Shown here in pieces: positions 9,744 through 19,349 of a stretch of DNA of 37,088 bases. How positions within the stretch are numbered: position 1 is the first letter of the stretch; each line of letters begins with the position of its first letter. The notes below the pieces were generated by a model. It was given only the letters and a program-made list of their open reading frames with translations. It did no database searches and had not been told where the DNA came from. A program made the position numbers and the translations under genes. Source of the stretch: Lachnoclostridium sp. An14 (GTDB lineage Bacteria > Bacillota > Clostridia > Lachnospirales > Lachnospiraceae); assembly GCF_002160755.1 (NCBI RefSeq), contig NZ_NFLE01000041.1, forward strand, positions 1 through 37,088, written 5' to 3'.

Positions 9744-12572
9744 ATGGCAAAGCAATATATCAAGATACGCGGTGCCAATGAGCACAATCTGAAAAATGTA
9801 TCCGTGGACATTCCGAGAAATGAGCTGGTGGTTCTCACCGGACTTTCCGGCTCCGGAAAATCTTCTCTGGCGTTTGACACCATTTACGCGGAGGGACAGC
9901 GGCGGTATATGGAATCCCTCTCCTCCTATGCCCGCCAGTTCTTGGGCCAGATGGAAAAGCCGGATGTGGAGAATATCGAGGGCCTGTCTCCGGCGATTTC
10001 CATTGACCAGAAGTCCACGAACCGCAATCCCCGCTCTACTGTGGGTACGGTGACGGAGATTTACGACTATATGAGACTGCTCTATGCCCGGATCGGCATT
10101 CCTCACTGCCCCAAGTGCGGCCGGGAGATCAAGCGGCAGACAGTAGATCAGATGGTGGACCAGATCATGGCACTGCCGGAGCGGACCAAGCTCCAGATTC
10201 TGGCCCCAGTAGTCCGCGGCCGGAAAGGCGAGCACGTGAAGGTGCTGGAGCACGCCAGAAAAAGCGGCTATGTCCGTGTGCGCATTGACGGAAACCTATA
10301 TGAGCTGTCTGAGGAGATCAAGCTGGACAAGAATATCAAGCACAGTATTGAGATCGTAGTAGACCGTCTCGTGGTACGGGACGGGATTCAGAAACGTCTC
10401 ACAGATTCCATAGAAACGGCTCTTGGGCTGGCCGGCGGCTTGATGATGGTGGATCAGATGGACGGCAATGTCATCAATTTCAGTCAGAATTTTGCCTGTC
10501 CGGACTGTGGAATCAGCGTAGACGAGGTGGAGCCGAGGAGCTTTTCCTTCAACAATCCGTTTGGGGCCTGTCCCGATTGTTTTGGACTGGGCTATAAGAT
10601 GGAATTTGACGAGGATCTGCTCATTCCGGACAAATCCCTGACCATCAATCAGGGAGCGATCGCGGCCCTGGGCTGGCAGTCCTGTACGGATAAAGGCAGC
10701 TTTACCAGGGCGATCCTGGATGCCCTGTGCAAGGAATACGGATTTGATCTGGACACCCCCTTCCAGGATTATCCGAAGGAGATCCATGATGTGCTGATTC
10801 ACGGCACAGGCGGGCGTGAGGTCAAGGTTCACTATAAGGGCCAGCGGGGGCAGGGAATCTATGATGTGGCCTTTGAAGGCCTGATCCAGAATATGAACCG
10901 CCGCTATCGGGAGACCTTTTCTGACAGCATGAAGGCGGAATACGAGACTTTTATGCGGATCACGCCCTGCCAGACCTGCGGCGGGAAGCGGCTGAAAAAG
11001 GAATCTCTGGCGGTAACGGTGGGCGGCATGAATATCTACGATGCCACCAATATGTCCATTGTGAAATTCCGGGAATTTATGGATCAGCTGCAGCTGACAC
11101 CCATGCAGCAGTCCATCGGCGCTCAGATTTTAAAGGAGATTCACGCCAGGGTCAGCTTTCTCATTGATGTGGGCCTGGATTACCTGTCTTTGACCAGGGC
11201 TACGGGAACGCTGTCGGGAGGAGAGGCGCAGAGGATCCGTCTGGCCACCCAGATCGGTTCCGGGCTGGTGGGCGTGGCCTACATCTTAGACGAACCAAGC
11301 ATCGGCCTGCATCAGCGGGACAATGACAAGCTGTTAAAGACCCTGCTCCACCTGCGTGACCTGGGGAACAGTGTGCTGGTGGTGGAGCACGACGAGGATA
11401 CCATGCTGGCGGCGGACTGCATTGTGGACATAGGGCCGGGCGCCGGGGAACATGGCGGCCAGGTAGTGGCAGTGGGAACGGCCAAGCAGATCATGAAGTG
11501 CAAAAATTCCATCACAGGCGCCTATCTGAGCGGACGGCTGAAGATTCCGGTGCCGAAGGAGAGGCGGGCTCCCACAGGCTGGCTGACGGTGCGGGGAGCA
11601 CAGGAAAATAACCTGAAAAATATTGACGTGGACTTCCCTCTTGGGGTGATGACCTGTGTGACCGGTGTATCCGGTTCCGGGAAATCCTCATTAGTGAATG
11701 AAATCTTGTATAAATCCCTGGCCAAGCAGCTGAATCGTGCCAGGACGGTGCCGGGAAAGCACCGGAACATCGAGGGGGTAGAGCAGCTGGACAAGATCAT
11801 TGCCATCGACCAGTCCCCCATCGGACGGACACCCCGTTCCAATCCGGCCACCTATACCGGGGTATTTGATATGATCCGCGATCTCTTTGCATCTACCACG
11901 GACGCGAAGGAGAGGGGATATAAGAAAGGCCGGTTCAGTTTCAACGTAAAGGGAGGCCGGTGCGAGGCCTGCAGCGGAGACGGCATCATCAAGATTGAAA
12001 TGCACTTCCTGCCGGATGTGTACGTGCCCTGTGAGGTCTGCGGCGGAAAGCGGTATAACCGAGAAACCCTGGAGGTCAAATACAAGGGAAAGAATATTTA
12101 CGATGTCCTCAATATGACGGTGGAGGAGGCCATGAAGTTCTTTGAGAATGTGCCGTCCATTTACCGGAAGATTGAGACCTTAAACGATGTGGGATTGTCT
12201 TATATCCGTTTGGGACAGCCGTCTACGGAGCTGTCCGGAGGAGAGGCCCAGAGAATCAAGCTGGCTACGGAACTGAGCAAACGGGGAACGGGAAAGACGA
12301 TCTATGTACTGGATGAACCGACGACAGGCCTTCACTTTGCTGATGTCCATAAGCTGGTAGATATTCTGCGGAAACTGTCGGACGGCGGAAATACGGTGAT
12401 TGTCATTGAGCACAATCTGGATGTGATCAAGACGGCGGACTATATTATTGATATTGGCCCGGAGGGCGGAGATAAGGGCGGAACTGTAATCGCGAAGGGA
12501 ACGCCGGAGGAGGTTGCGGCCTGTCCTCATTCCTATACGGGACAGTATGTGAAAAAATATTTGGAGGATTAA
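9744..12572 (+). CDS. uvrA: Excinuclease ABC subunit A
   Basis: UvrA is the damage-sensing ATPase of nucleotide excision repair; it dimerises and loads UvrB at lesions. Two ABC modules are visible: Walker A GLSGSGKS (33-40) and GVSGSGKS (641-648), and two signatures LSGGEAQR, each followed by a DEP Walker B (LDEPSIGL and LDEPTTGL). Zinc-binding CXXC pairs are present in the insertion domain (CPDCG and CPDCF) and in the C-terminal module (CEAC starting at C740, then CEVC). The 942 codons are the standard length. A LexA box overlaps its promoter. No uvrB lies next to it here. iadA follows after 3 bases, so the two are cotranscribed. Confidence 0.98.
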   Translation: MAKQYIKIRGANEHNLKNVSVDIPRNELVVLTGLSGSGKSSLAFDTIYAEGQRRYMESLSSYARQFLGQMEKPDVENIEGLSPAISIDQKSTNRNPRSTVGTVTEIYDYMRLLYARIGIPHCPKCGREIKRQTVDQMVDQIMALPERTKLQILAPVVRGRKGEHVKVLEHARKSGYVRVRIDGNLYELSEEIKLDKNIKHSIEIVVDRLVVRDGIQKRLTDSIETALGLAGGLMMVDQMDGNVINFSQNFACPDCGISVDEVEPRSFSFNNPFGACPDCFGLGYKMEFDEDLLIPDKSLTINQGAIAALGWQSCTDKGSFTRAILDALCKEYGFDLDTPFQDYPKEIHDVLIHGTGGREVKVHYKGQRGQGIYDVAFEGLIQNMNRRYRETFSDSMKAEYETFMRITPCQTCGGKRLKKESLAVTVGGMNIYDATNMSIVKFREFMDQLQLTPMQQSIGAQILKEIHARVSFLIDVGLDYLSLTRATGTLSGGEAQRIRLATQIGSGLVGVAYILDEPSIGLHQRDNDKLLKTLLHLRDLGNSVLVVEHDEDTMLAADCIVDIGPGAGEHGGQVVAVGTAKQIMKCKNSITGAYLSGRLKIPVPKERRAPTGWLTVRGAQENNLKNIDVDFPLGVMTCVTGVSGSGKSSLVNEILYKSLAKQLNRARTVPGKHRNIEGVEQLDKIIAIDQSPIGRTPRSNPATYTGVFDMIRDLFASTTDAKERGYKKGRFSFNVKGGRCEACSGDGIIKIEMHFLPDVYVPCEVCGGKRYNRETLEVKYKGKNIYDVLNMTVEEAMKFFENVPSIYRKIETLNDVGLSYIRLGQPSTELSGGEAQRIKLATELSKRGTGKTIYVLDEPTTGLHFADVHKLVDILRKLSDGGNTVIVIEHNLDVIKTADYIIDIGPEGGDKGGTVIAKGTPEEVAACPHSYTGQYVKKYLED

Positions 12573-12575
12573 ACG

Positions 12576-13718
12576 ATGCTGATCATCAAAGGGGCGGATG
12601 TATACGCGCCGGAACACCTGGGAATCTGCGATGTAATGGTGTGCGGCGGGAAAATCGAGAAAGTGGAGCGGGAGATTCCCGTTTGTTATAAGGACTGTCA
12701 GGTGATAGATGGGAGCGGAATGCGACTGACTCCCGGGATCATTGACCAGCACGTTCATATTACGGGAGGCGGCGGAGAGGGAAGTTTCCACACCCAGGCA
12801 CCGGCGACCCAGCTTTCCGATTTTATCAAAGGCGGAGTGACGACGGTGGTGGGCCTTCTGGGGACAGACGGGATCACCCGCAGCGTAGAAAATCTCCTGG
12901 CGAAGGTGAAGGCTCTGCGGGAGGAGGGGATGACGGCGTACTGCCTCACTGGCTCCTACGGCTGGCCCAGTGTCACCATCACAGGGGATTTGAAGAAGGA
13001 TATTGTGTTTATCAGTGAGATTCTGGGGCTGAAACTGGCGATTTCTGATCATCGTGCGCCGAATATTTCCACAGAGGAGCTGATCCGCGCGGCCAGCGAT
13101 GTGCGCGTTGCCGGTATGGTCAGCGGAAAACCGGGGATGCTCACCCTTCATATGGGGGATGATCCGAGAGGACTGGAGCCGGTATTTGAGGCGCTGGAGA
13201 GTACTTCCATCCCCATTAAGACGTTTCGGCCCACTCATGTGACGCGGAACTGGGAGCTCTACGAACAGGCGCTGCGTTTCGCTAAAATGGGAGGATACAT
13301 TGACATTACCTGCGATTCCGGCCCGTATAAGGAAGTGGCGGAAGGCCTTCGCCGCGCAGAGAAGGCGGAGGTGGATCCCACTCGGATTACCATCAGCTCA
13401 GACGGACAGGGAAGCTGGTCCGAATATGATGAGGCGGGAAATCTGCTGGCCATCGGCGTTTCCAGCGTAGCCGCTGTGTACCGACAGATTGTAGATCTGG
13501 TGCAGAACGAAGGAATGGAATTTGAGAAGGTTCTGAAGTTTGGAACCTTAAATCCAGCCGAGGCGCTGGAACTGTCCAACAAGGGACGGATCTGTCCTGG
13601 CGCTGACGGAGATCTGCTGCTGATGAAACAGGAGGATTTGTCCCTGGATACGGTCATTTCCATGGGCCGGATCATGATGCGGAACGGAGAAATTCTGGTG
13701 AAAGGGACGTACGAGTAA
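12576..13718 (+). CDS. iadA: Isoaspartyl dipeptidase (beta-aspartyl peptidase)
   Basis: IadA hydrolyses beta-linked isoaspartyl dipeptides that remain when proteins with damaged Asn/Asp residues are degraded. The 380-residue protein is an amidohydrolase: GIIDQHVHITGGGGEG carries the HxH metal ligands (His59, His61), later His residues occur in LHMGDD and RPTHVTRN, and the catalytic Asp is in SSDGQGS. The glycine-rich stretch after HVH and the overall layout are those of IadA and not of dihydroorotase. Its ribosome binding site (TTGGAGG) lies in the last codons of uvrA, so it should follow uvrA expression, including SOS induction. That is an unusual partner for a peptidase. Confidence 0.9.
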   Translation: MLIIKGADVYAPEHLGICDVMVCGGKIEKVEREIPVCYKDCQVIDGSGMRLTPGIIDQHVHITGGGGEGSFHTQAPATQLSDFIKGGVTTVVGLLGTDGITRSVENLLAKVKALREEGMTAYCLTGSYGWPSVTITGDLKKDIVFISEILGLKLAISDHRAPNISTEELIRAASDVRVAGMVSGKPGMLTLHMGDDPRGLEPVFEALESTSIPIKTFRPTHVTRNWELYEQALRFAKMGGYIDITCDSGPYKEVAEGLRRAEKAEVDPTRITISSDGQGSWSEYDEAGNLLAIGVSSVAAVYRQIVDLVQNEGMEFEKVLKFGTLNPAEALELSNKGRICPGADGDLLLMKQEDLSLDTVISMGRIMMRNGEILVKGTYE

Positions 13719-13737
13719 AAGTTTTTGTCGAAAAACC

Positions 13738-13766
13738 TTGTCAATTACGGTTTGCTATTCTATAAT
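13738..13766 (+). promoter_or_regulatory. guaA promoter
   Basis: TTGTCA (13738-13743), a 17-bp spacer and a perfect TATAAT (13761-13766) make a strong sigma-A promoter. The leader to the guaA ATG is only about 35 bases, too short for a purine riboswitch. Confidence 0.8.
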
Positions 13767-13807
13767 TAGTAGACATTGAAAAAGAACCATGAAGAAGGAG
13801 GATTCTG

Positions 13808-15349
13808 ATGAACCGTGAGATGATCATTGTGCTGGACTTCGGCGGCCAGTACAACCAGTTGATTGCGAGAAGGGTCAGAGAGTGTAACGTCTACTGTGAG
13901 GTGCATCCGTGCACCATGGATTTGGAGAAAATCAAAGAAATGGCTCCCAAGGGGATTATTTTCACCGGTGGACCGAACAGCGTGTATAAGGACGATTCAC
14001 CTAGCTGTCCAAAGGAGATCTATGAGCTGGGTATCCCGATTTTGGGCATCTGCTACGGTTCTCAGCTGATGGCACACCAGCTGGAGGGCAGAGTGGAGAC
14101 AGCTCCCGTGAGCGAGTACGGCAAGACAGAGGTGGAGGTGGAGAATCACTCCAAGCTGTTTGGCGATGTATCCCCCAAAACCATCTGCTGGATGAGCCAT
14201 ACGGATTATATCGCGAAGGCACCGGAAGGATTCCAGGTAACGGCTCACACTCCCGTTTGTCCGGTAGCTGCTATGGAGCGTCCGGATAAGAACTGGTACG
14301 CTGTGCAGTTCCATCCGGAGGTCATGCACACGCAGGAGGGCATGAAGATGTTGTCCAACTTTGTGTACAAGGTATGCGGCTGCGCCGGAGACTGGAAAAT
14401 GGATTCCTTCGTGGAGACTACAATTCAGGAAGTGCGGGAAAAGGTAGGAAACGGCCGCGTGCTCTGCGCCCTTTCCGGTGGCGTGGATTCCTCTGTGGCA
14501 GCGGTTCTCCTGGCGAAGGCCGTGGGCAAGCAGCTCACCTGCGTATTCGTGGATCACGGCCTGATGAGAAAAAATGAGGGCGACGAGGTGGAGGCTGTGT
14601 TTGGCCCTGACGGCCCCTATGATCTGAACTTTGTGCGTGTCAACGCCCAGGATCGTTTCTACAGCAAGCTGGCTGGAGTGACCGATCCGGAGCAGAAACG
14701 GAAGATTATCGGAGAGGAATTTATCCGTGTCTTTGAGGAGGAAGCAAAGAAGATTGGAGCTGTGGATTTTCTGGTGCAGGGAACCATTTATCCCGATGTA
14801 ATTGAGTCCGGTCTGGGAAAATCCGCCGTGATCAAATCCCACCACAACGTAGGCGGCCTGCCGGATCATGTAGATTTCAAGGAGATTATTGAGCCGCTGC
14901 GCCTGCTGTTTAAGGACGAGGTGCGCCGCGCCGGTCTGGAACTTGGAATTCCGGAGTACCTGGTATACCGTCAGCCCTTCCCCGGCCCTGGCCTGGGAGT
15001 GCGTATCATCGGCGAGGTGACGGCGGAGAAGGTACACATTGTACAGGAGGCGGACGCCATTTACCGGGAGGAGGTCGCTAAAGCCGGAATCGACAAAGAT
15101 TTAGGCCAGTATTTTGCGGCCCTGACCAATATGCGTTCCGTGGGCTGCATGGGAGATGGCCGCACGTACGATTACGCCATCGCGCTCCGCGCCGTTCTCA
15201 CCTCTGATTTCATGACAGCTGAGGCTGCCGAGATCCCGTGGGAAGTGCTCAGCCGCGTCACCAGCCGGATTGTGAACGAGGTGAAGGGCGTGAACCGGGT
15301 GCTGTATGACTGCACGGGGAAACCGCCGGCTACGATTGAGTGGGAATGA
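13808..15349 (+). CDS. guaA: GMP synthase (glutamine-hydrolysing)
   Basis: GuaA makes GMP from XMP, ATP and glutamine, the last step of guanine nucleotide synthesis. The N-terminal class I amidotransferase domain shows the nucleophile Cys82 in GICYGSQ and the His169/Glu171 pair in FHPEV. The ATP pyrophosphatase domain has the PP-loop LSGGVDSS (222-229). The C-terminal dimerisation domain ends in the family-typical KPPATIEWE. The length of 513 codons is normal and the ATG follows AAGGAGG. The 3' end of guaA is a well-known integration hotspot in Firmicutes. Here the first mobile unit begins about 70 bases after the stop codon and leaves the gene intact. Confidence 0.98.
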   Translation: MNREMIIVLDFGGQYNQLIARRVRECNVYCEVHPCTMDLEKIKEMAPKGIIFTGGPNSVYKDDSPSCPKEIYELGIPILGICYGSQLMAHQLEGRVETAPVSEYGKTEVEVENHSKLFGDVSPKTICWMSHTDYIAKAPEGFQVTAHTPVCPVAAMERPDKNWYAVQFHPEVMHTQEGMKMLSNFVYKVCGCAGDWKMDSFVETTIQEVREKVGNGRVLCALSGGVDSSVAAVLLAKAVGKQLTCVFVDHGLMRKNEGDEVEAVFGPDGPYDLNFVRVNAQDRFYSKLAGVTDPEQKRKIIGEEFIRVFEEEAKKIGAVDFLVQGTIYPDVIESGLGKSAVIKSHHNVGGLPDHVDFKEIIEPLRLLFKDEVRRAGLELGIPEYLVYRQPFPGPGLGVRIIGEVTAEKVHIVQEADAIYREEVAKAGIDKDLGQYFAALTNMRSVGCMGDGRTYDYAIALRAVLTSDFMTAEAAEIPWEVLSRVTSRIVNEVKGVNRVLYDCTGKPPATIEWE

Positions 15350-15408
15350 CGCTCGAAACGGCGCAAACCCGCATGAATACAGGCTTTTTTGCCCGTCCAT
15401 AAGGCTCT

Positions 15409-15430
15409 TGATACTGGATTGATACTATTT
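15409..15430 (+). repeat. Putative left attachment site of unit A
   Basis: Two TGATACT heptamers lie 11 bp apart (15409-15415, 15420-15426). The second continues as TGATACTATTT (15420-15430). The same 11-mer recurs at 23254-23264 and 36259-36269, each time followed by another TGATACT. If the crossover lies in this core, this copy is the left junction. The assignment rests on repetition and position next to the integrase module. Confidence 0.5.
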
Positions 15431-15476
15431 GTGTCCACCCGGTACTCTCAAGAGAATAATCCCAAAAGGACAAGCA

Positions 15477-15518
15477 AAACCGCCCTGCTGAACGACAAAT
15501 TCAGCAGGGCGGTTTTTT
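15477..15518. terminator. Strong bidirectional terminator
   Basis: A perfect 16-bp stem (15477-15492 with 15500-15515) and a 7-base loop are followed by TTTTTT on the plus strand and by TTTT on the minus strand. It separates guaA (plus) from the convergent XRE gene (minus). Confidence 0.93.
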
Positions 15519-15525
15519 GCTTGTC

Positions 15526-16077
15526 TTATTCATTTTTGCGCCACGGAATGCTCGGTTCACATTTCCCGCAATCGTCGCAAGTCCTCGGCCAATTCAATTT
15601 CCATTCAAAGTATTCGTCCCTGGTGATTTCCCCGGCGTGTAACTCCTGCTGGCGCAAGAGCCATTCGTGCATGAACTCGTCTACAAGCCCATAGTTGAAG
15701 TAAATGCCCACGGGAGGTTGTGCGGGCCAGTCGTAACTGTCATTATACTGGACAACGGTTTCCTCTTTGATTTTGCCGGGAACACGGACAAGTGGAAACA
15801 GGCGGATAGCGCCAGGGCTGTCCTCGTCGAGCCAGAAGAATGTCCGCATGAAATCCTCGGCGGAGCCGGGGGCGATGGTGTAGAAATTCTGGCGGTCTAC
15901 CCGCAGCGCCTCCGCAATCTTGTCCAGCAACTCCCGCTTGGGGACACGGTAATTCGTTTCGTACTGTGCGATACGGTTGTCTGCTCCCTTTTCCTCAAAG
16001 CCGACGGCAAGCCCCAATTCCTTTTGTGTCATGCCTCGAAAGGTGCGGATTTTCTTTATCTTATCTCCGACTGTCAT
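15526..16077 (-). CDS. XRE-family regulator of unit A
   Basis: This 183-residue protein has an N-terminal lambda-repressor-like helix-turn-helix (about residues 5-60, TQKELGLAVGF as helix 2-3 region) and a C-terminal domain of unknown fold ending in a CDDCGKC cluster that could bind metal. It is divergent from the excisionase-integrase operon, the usual place for the repressor of an integrative element. Likely operators are the CATTAACAC/GTGTTAATG palindrome and a half-site between the two genes. Its own promoter is probably TTGCAT/TATACT at 16129-16101 on the minus strand. The role as an element repressor is inferred from context. Confidence 0.75.
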   Translation of the reverse strand: MTVGDKIKKIRTFRGMTQKELGLAVGFEEKGADNRIAQYETNYRVPKRELLDKIAEALRVDRQNFYTIAPGSAEDFMRTFFWLDEDSPGAIRLFPLVRVPGKIKEETVVQYNDSYDWPAQPPVGIYFNYGLVDEFMHEWLLRQQELHAGEITRDEYFEWKLNWPRTCDDCGKCEPSIPWRKNE

Positions 16078-16100
16078 AATATCCCACCGCCTTTGCCAAT

Positions 16101-16225
16101 AGTATAGCGCAAAAAAGCGAAATATGCAAGATAAAGTTTAACAAAAATGCGAAATAAATTCTTGACATTAACACTTGTGTTAATGTATAATAAGGATGGA
16201 TACATTAACATATTTGCGAAATAAA
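16101..16225. promoter_or_regulatory. Divergent promoter/operator region of unit A
   Basis: On the plus strand TTGACA (16162-16167), an 18-bp spacer and TATAAT (16186-16191) drive xis-int. The spacer is almost wholly the palindrome CATTAACAC-TT-GTGTTAATG (16166-16185), with a half-site CATTAACA at 16203-16210. On the minus strand TATACT (16106-16101) with TTGCAT (16129-16124) would serve the XRE gene. TGCGAAATAAA occurs twice (16148-16158, 16215-16225), perhaps as integrase arm or excisionase sites. Confidence 0.75.
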
Positions 16226-16243
16226 AATAAGGAGGTGAAACGC

Positions 16244-16432
16244 ATGAGCAAGGAACTGTTTGTAAAGGCAGAGGAAGTAGCCAGGGAACTGGGTATCTCC
16301 AAGCCATACGCCTACAAACTGGTGCGGGAGATGAACGAGGAACTGAAACAGAAAGGCTTTATCACCATTCCCGGACGGGTGAGCAGGCGCTACTTCGAGG
16401 AAAAATTCTACGGACTGCGGGACGAGCAGTAA
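16244..16432 (+). CDS. Excisionase-like helix-turn-helix protein (Xis)
   Basis: This small 62-residue protein has a MerR/excisionase-type winged helix (EEVARELGISKPYAYKLVREMN). Such proteins bend the DNA at element ends and steer the integrase toward excision. I set the start at the ATG behind AAGGAGGTG. The stop codon overlaps the ribosome binding site of the integrase, so the two are coupled. A clear homologue sits in the same place in unit B (24691-24885); both share YAYK and the KYFEEKFYGL-like ending. Confidence 0.8.
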   Translation: MSKELFVKAEEVARELGISKPYAYKLVREMNEELKQKGFITIPGRVSRRYFEEKFYGLRDEQ

Positions 16433-16445
16433 GGAGGGAACAGCA

Positions 16446-17522
16446 ATGCCAGCGTACAAAGACAAGGAGAAGGGCACATGGTATGCGTCCTTTTACTACG
16501 AGGACTGGACGGGCAAAAAGGTCAAGAAGATGAAACGGGGCTTTCCCACCAAGCGGGAGGCGCTGGAGTGGGAGCGGACATTCCTGCAACAGCAGACCGC
16601 CGATCTGGAAATGACCTTTGAGAACTTCGTGGCCGTCTATGTGGCGGACATGAAGGGCCGTATCAAGGAAAACACCTGGGGCACGAAAGAACATATCCTC
16701 TACAAGAAGTTGGTGCCCTACTTCGGCAAGCGGAAGATGTGCGACATTCACTCTAAAGAGGTCATAGCGTGGCAGAATGAAATGCTCAATTACCGGGACA
16801 AGAATGGCAAGCCCTATTCCCCGGTGTATCTGAAAACGCTCCATAACCAGTTGAGCGCCGTGTTCAATCATGCGGTGCGGCACTACAATCTGAAAGTCAA
16901 CCCCGCCGCCCAGGTGGGAAACATGGGCAAGCCAAAGAGCCGTGAAATGCTGTTCTGGACAAAGGCGGAATATCTGAAATTTGCGGAGGCCATGATGGAC
17001 AAGCCTCTCTCCTACTACGCCTTTGAAATGCTCTACTGGTGCGGTGTGCGGGAGGGGGAGTTGCTGGCCCTCACCCCGGCGGACTTCGACTTTGAGAAAC
17101 AGACGGTCACAATCTCCAAGTCATACCAGCGTATCAAGGGCCGGGATGTTATCACCGACCCCAAGACACCCAAAAGCAACCGGGTCATTCAAATGCCCGC
17201 TTTCCTCTGTGACGAGATGCAGGACTATATCAAGAGCCTGTACGCCGTAGAGCCGACAGACCGCATTTTCACGGTAACAAAATCCTACCTCCACCGTGAG
17301 ATGGACAGGGGAGCGAAAGAGGCCGGGGTCAAGCGGATCAGAATACACGACCTGCGGCATAGCCACATCTCCCTCTTGATTGACATGGGCTTTACGGCCC
17401 TGGCAATCGCTGACCGGGTGGGGCATGAGAGTATCGACATTACTTACCGTTACGCCCACCTGTTCCCTACCCGGCAGACGGAGATGGCAGACAGGCTGGA
17501 CATGGAGCGAAAGGGGGCCTAA
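16446..17522 (+). CDS. Tyrosine-type integrase of unit A
   Basis: This 358-residue site-specific recombinase integrates and excises the element. The N-terminal arm-binding domain (GTWYASFYYEDWTGKK) is followed by a SAM-like core-binding domain (about 60-165) and the catalytic domain with Arg202 (GVREGE), His301 and Arg304 (HDLRH), His327 and the nucleophile Tyr336 (YRYAHL). All catalytic residues are present, so it should be active. It starts behind AAGGAGGG just after xis, next to the left end of the unit. The integrase of unit B is a diverged homologue with the same domain layout. Confidence 0.95.
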   Translation: MPAYKDKEKGTWYASFYYEDWTGKKVKKMKRGFPTKREALEWERTFLQQQTADLEMTFENFVAVYVADMKGRIKENTWGTKEHILYKKLVPYFGKRKMCDIHSKEVIAWQNEMLNYRDKNGKPYSPVYLKTLHNQLSAVFNHAVRHYNLKVNPAAQVGNMGKPKSREMLFWTKAEYLKFAEAMMDKPLSYYAFEMLYWCGVREGELLALTPADFDFEKQTVTISKSYQRIKGRDVITDPKTPKSNRVIQMPAFLCDEMQDYIKSLYAVEPTDRIFTVTKSYLHREMDRGAKEAGVKRIRIHDLRHSHISLLIDMGFTALAIADRVGHESIDITYRYAHLFPTRQTEMADRLDMERKGA

Positions 17523-17525
17523 ATC

Positions 17526-17846
17526 ATGTCACTGAAGAACAGGGACAACAAGAACCGATGGAGAAACAAGACTGTGGCGTTTCGGGTGTCCCCGGAGGAG
17601 GACGCACAAATTGAAACCGCTGTGCGCCTCTCCGGGCTGACGAAACAGGACTACATCACCCGGCGGCTCCTGTGCCGGGAAGTGGTGGTGCAGGGCAATC
17701 CAAGGGTCTACAAGGCCCTGCGGAACGAACTGGCCGCTGTGCTGGCCGAACTGCAACGGATAGAGGCCGGGGCCGGGGTGGACGAGGAACTGATGGACAA
17801 CATTGAACTAATCGCCGCCATCATGGACGGCATGAGGGAGGATTGA
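17526..17846 (+). CDS. MobC-like mobilization accessory protein
   Basis: This 106-residue protein begins with a basic stretch and a ribbon-helix-helix-like segment (VAFRVSPEEDAQIETAVRLSGLTKQDYITRRLL). That resembles MobC-type relaxosome accessory proteins, which bind oriT and help the relaxase open the DNA. The C-terminal half is helical and acidic. It starts 3 bases after the integrase stop and lies 3 bases before the ATPase. A homologue holds the same place in unit B. Family assignment is by motif style only; it could instead control expression of the ATPase. Confidence 0.55.
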   Translation: MSLKNRDNKNRWRNKTVAFRVSPEEDAQIETAVRLSGLTKQDYITRRLLCREVVVQGNPRVYKALRNELAAVLAELQRIEAGAGVDEELMDNIELIAAIMDGMRED

Positions 17847-17849
17847 TAG

Positions 17850-19004
17850 ATGGATAGATCACAAGAGAAAACGACCGTCCCATATCCGCCTGTTGGCGCA
17901 GACGGGGGACAGTCGCTCTCACAAAAACCTAACCAAAGTATAGCAGAGGAACAGGCCGAACACAAGCCCCAAGAGCGGGATTTTAGGGAAATCCTGCGGC
18001 AGATAGACCGGGTCAGCGACCCGGCCTATCTGCCCTCCCTCTCCATGAACGAACTCTACGAAAAAGTGTACCCCGGCAAGCCCCCCGTGGTGGAGGGCCT
18101 ACTCTATCCGGGAGTGTACCTCTTTGTAGGCGCTCCCAAGGTCGGCAAATCTTTTCTCATGGCGCAACTGGCCTACCATGTGAGCAAGGGCCTCCCCCTG
18201 TGGGGGTACGAAGTCCGCCAGGGGGCCGTCCTCTATCTGGCTCTGGAGGACGACTATCCCCGCTTGCAGGGGCGGTTATACCGGATGTTCGGGGAGGACA
18301 GCGCCGCAGACCTCCACCTCTCCATTTATGCCAAGCAGTTAAACAGCGGTCTGGAGGAACAACTAAATCGGTTTGTCCGGGAACACCCGGACACCCGGCT
18401 TATCATCATCGACACCCTGCAAAAAATCCGGGAGGCCGGGGCCGAGAAATACAGTTACGCAGACGACTATAAGGTGATAACCAGTCTGAAACACCTTGCC
18501 GATGGAACGGGGATTTGCCTCTTGCTGGTACACCACACCCGCAAGCAGCAGGCCGACGACAAGTTTGATATGATCTCCGGCACCAATGGCCTGATGGGTG
18601 CAGCGGACGGGGCCTTTCTGCTCCAAAAGGAGCGGAGAACGGACAGCGCCGCCACGCTGGACATATCCGGGCGTGACCTGCAAGACCAGCGCCTCTATCT
18701 GAAACGGGACGGAGAACGGCTGGCGTGGGAGTTGGAACGGCGGGAAACAGAACCGTATAGGGAACCGCCCGACCCGGTTTTAGAGGCCGTGGCCGCCCTG
18801 GTGACGGCGGAGCGGCCAGAGTGGAGCGGAACGGCCACCGACCTTGCCGCCGCCCTGGAGGTGGATATGAAAGCCAATGCCCTGGCGATGCGGTTGAATG
18901 TTCGGGCGTGGCGGCTGTCCTATGAGTACCATATCCGCTACGAAAGCACCCGTACCCACGCCGGGAGAAGTATTCGGCTGACGCTGGAACCTCCCCAGGC
19001 GTGA
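17850..19004 (+). CDS. RepA-like RecA-fold ATPase
   Basis: The 384-residue protein is a RecA-superfamily hexameric ATPase of the AAA_25/RepA helicase type. It shows Walker A GAPKVGKS (94-101), Walker B LIIIDT with Asp188, and a LLLVHH sensor stretch that ends the core. A C-terminal segment (about 300-384) resembles a small winged-helix domain. In plasmids this family unwinds the origin. In integrative mobilizable elements it probably supports replication of the excised circle. The iteron-like array starts within its last two codons, a position that fits an origin. Unit B carries a homologue. The ATG lies behind GGGAGGATTG. Confidence 0.8.
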   Translation: MDRSQEKTTVPYPPVGADGGQSLSQKPNQSIAEEQAEHKPQERDFREILRQIDRVSDPAYLPSLSMNELYEKVYPGKPPVVEGLLYPGVYLFVGAPKVGKSFLMAQLAYHVSKGLPLWGYEVRQGAVLYLALEDDYPRLQGRLYRMFGEDSAADLHLSIYAKQLNSGLEEQLNRFVREHPDTRLIIIDTLQKIREAGAEKYSYADDYKVITSLKHLADGTGICLLLVHHTRKQQADDKFDMISGTNGLMGAADGAFLLQKERRTDSAATLDISGRDLQDQRLYLKRDGERLAWELERRETEPYREPPDPVLEAVAALVTAERPEWSGTATDLAAALEVDMKANALAMRLNVRAWRLSYEYHIRYESTRTHAGRSIRLTLEPPQA

Positions 19005-19074
19005 CGACCGTGACGGCCGTGACGACCTCTGCGGCACCGCCCCCGGTATCAAAAAAGCCGTCACGGTCGTCACG
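19000..19074. repeat. Iteron-like 9-bp repeats in inverted orientation
   Basis: Three tandem 9-mers of the form CGTGACGRC start at 19000, and three of the inverse form (YNGTCACGG) end near 19083. The 18 bases at 19000-19017 and 19057-19074 are exact reverse complements. They lie at the very end of the RepA-like gene. Iterons for that ATPase are a plausible reading, but a terminator-like or regulatory hairpin is also possible. Confidence 0.5.
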
Positions 19075-19095
19075 GCTGTCACGGGGAGCGGGGGC

Positions 19096-19322
19096 GAAAG
19101 TCAAGGGGGCATACCTGCGGGTGGAGATTGCCGCAAGGCAATACAACCCGAACCCCTTGACTTTCACCCCACGGAGAACACTTGCCGGGTGGGAGGAAAG
19201 GCCGTTGGCCTTTCCTCCCTGCCCCACGGCGAGTGAAAAAGTTTAGGCGGGGTGCAGGGTGCCCTTTTCAAAGGGCGGCCCTGCTGGGGGAGCCGTCCGC
19301 AGACGGCGGGGGCAAAGCCCCC
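19096..19322. repeat. Cluster of GC-rich hairpins before oriT of unit A
   Basis: No gene is credible in this stretch. It holds successive inverted repeats: a 13-bp perfect pair at 19096-19108/19153-19165, a 13-bp perfect stem with a 3-base loop at 19191-19203/19207-19219, GCCCTTT/AAAGGGC at 19261-19276 within an outer CAGGG/CCCTG, CCGTC/GACGG at 19293-19306, and GGGGGC/GCCCCC at 19308-19322. Such a series suggests replication or transfer signals in single-stranded form, or transcription insulation. Confidence 0.6.
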
Positions 19323-19349
19323 ACACCACCCCGTAGGGCGCAAATGCGC

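Noticed and set aside
13719-13807. Purine riboswitch or terminator before guaA.
   Set aside because: The leader after the promoter is about 35 bases. The GTTTTT/AAAAAC hairpin (13721-13736) is AT-only and lies upstream of the promoter.
15330-15349. The end of guaA contains GAGTGGGAAT, like the target of Tn5801-type elements.
   Set aside because: No second copy is found anywhere in the window, so it cannot be shown to be a junction; the word is also just conserved coding sequence.
19001-19246. Open frame of 81 codons through the iteron region.
   Set aside because: It has no ribosome binding site, reads the repeats as a TVTAVT pattern and runs through strong hairpins.
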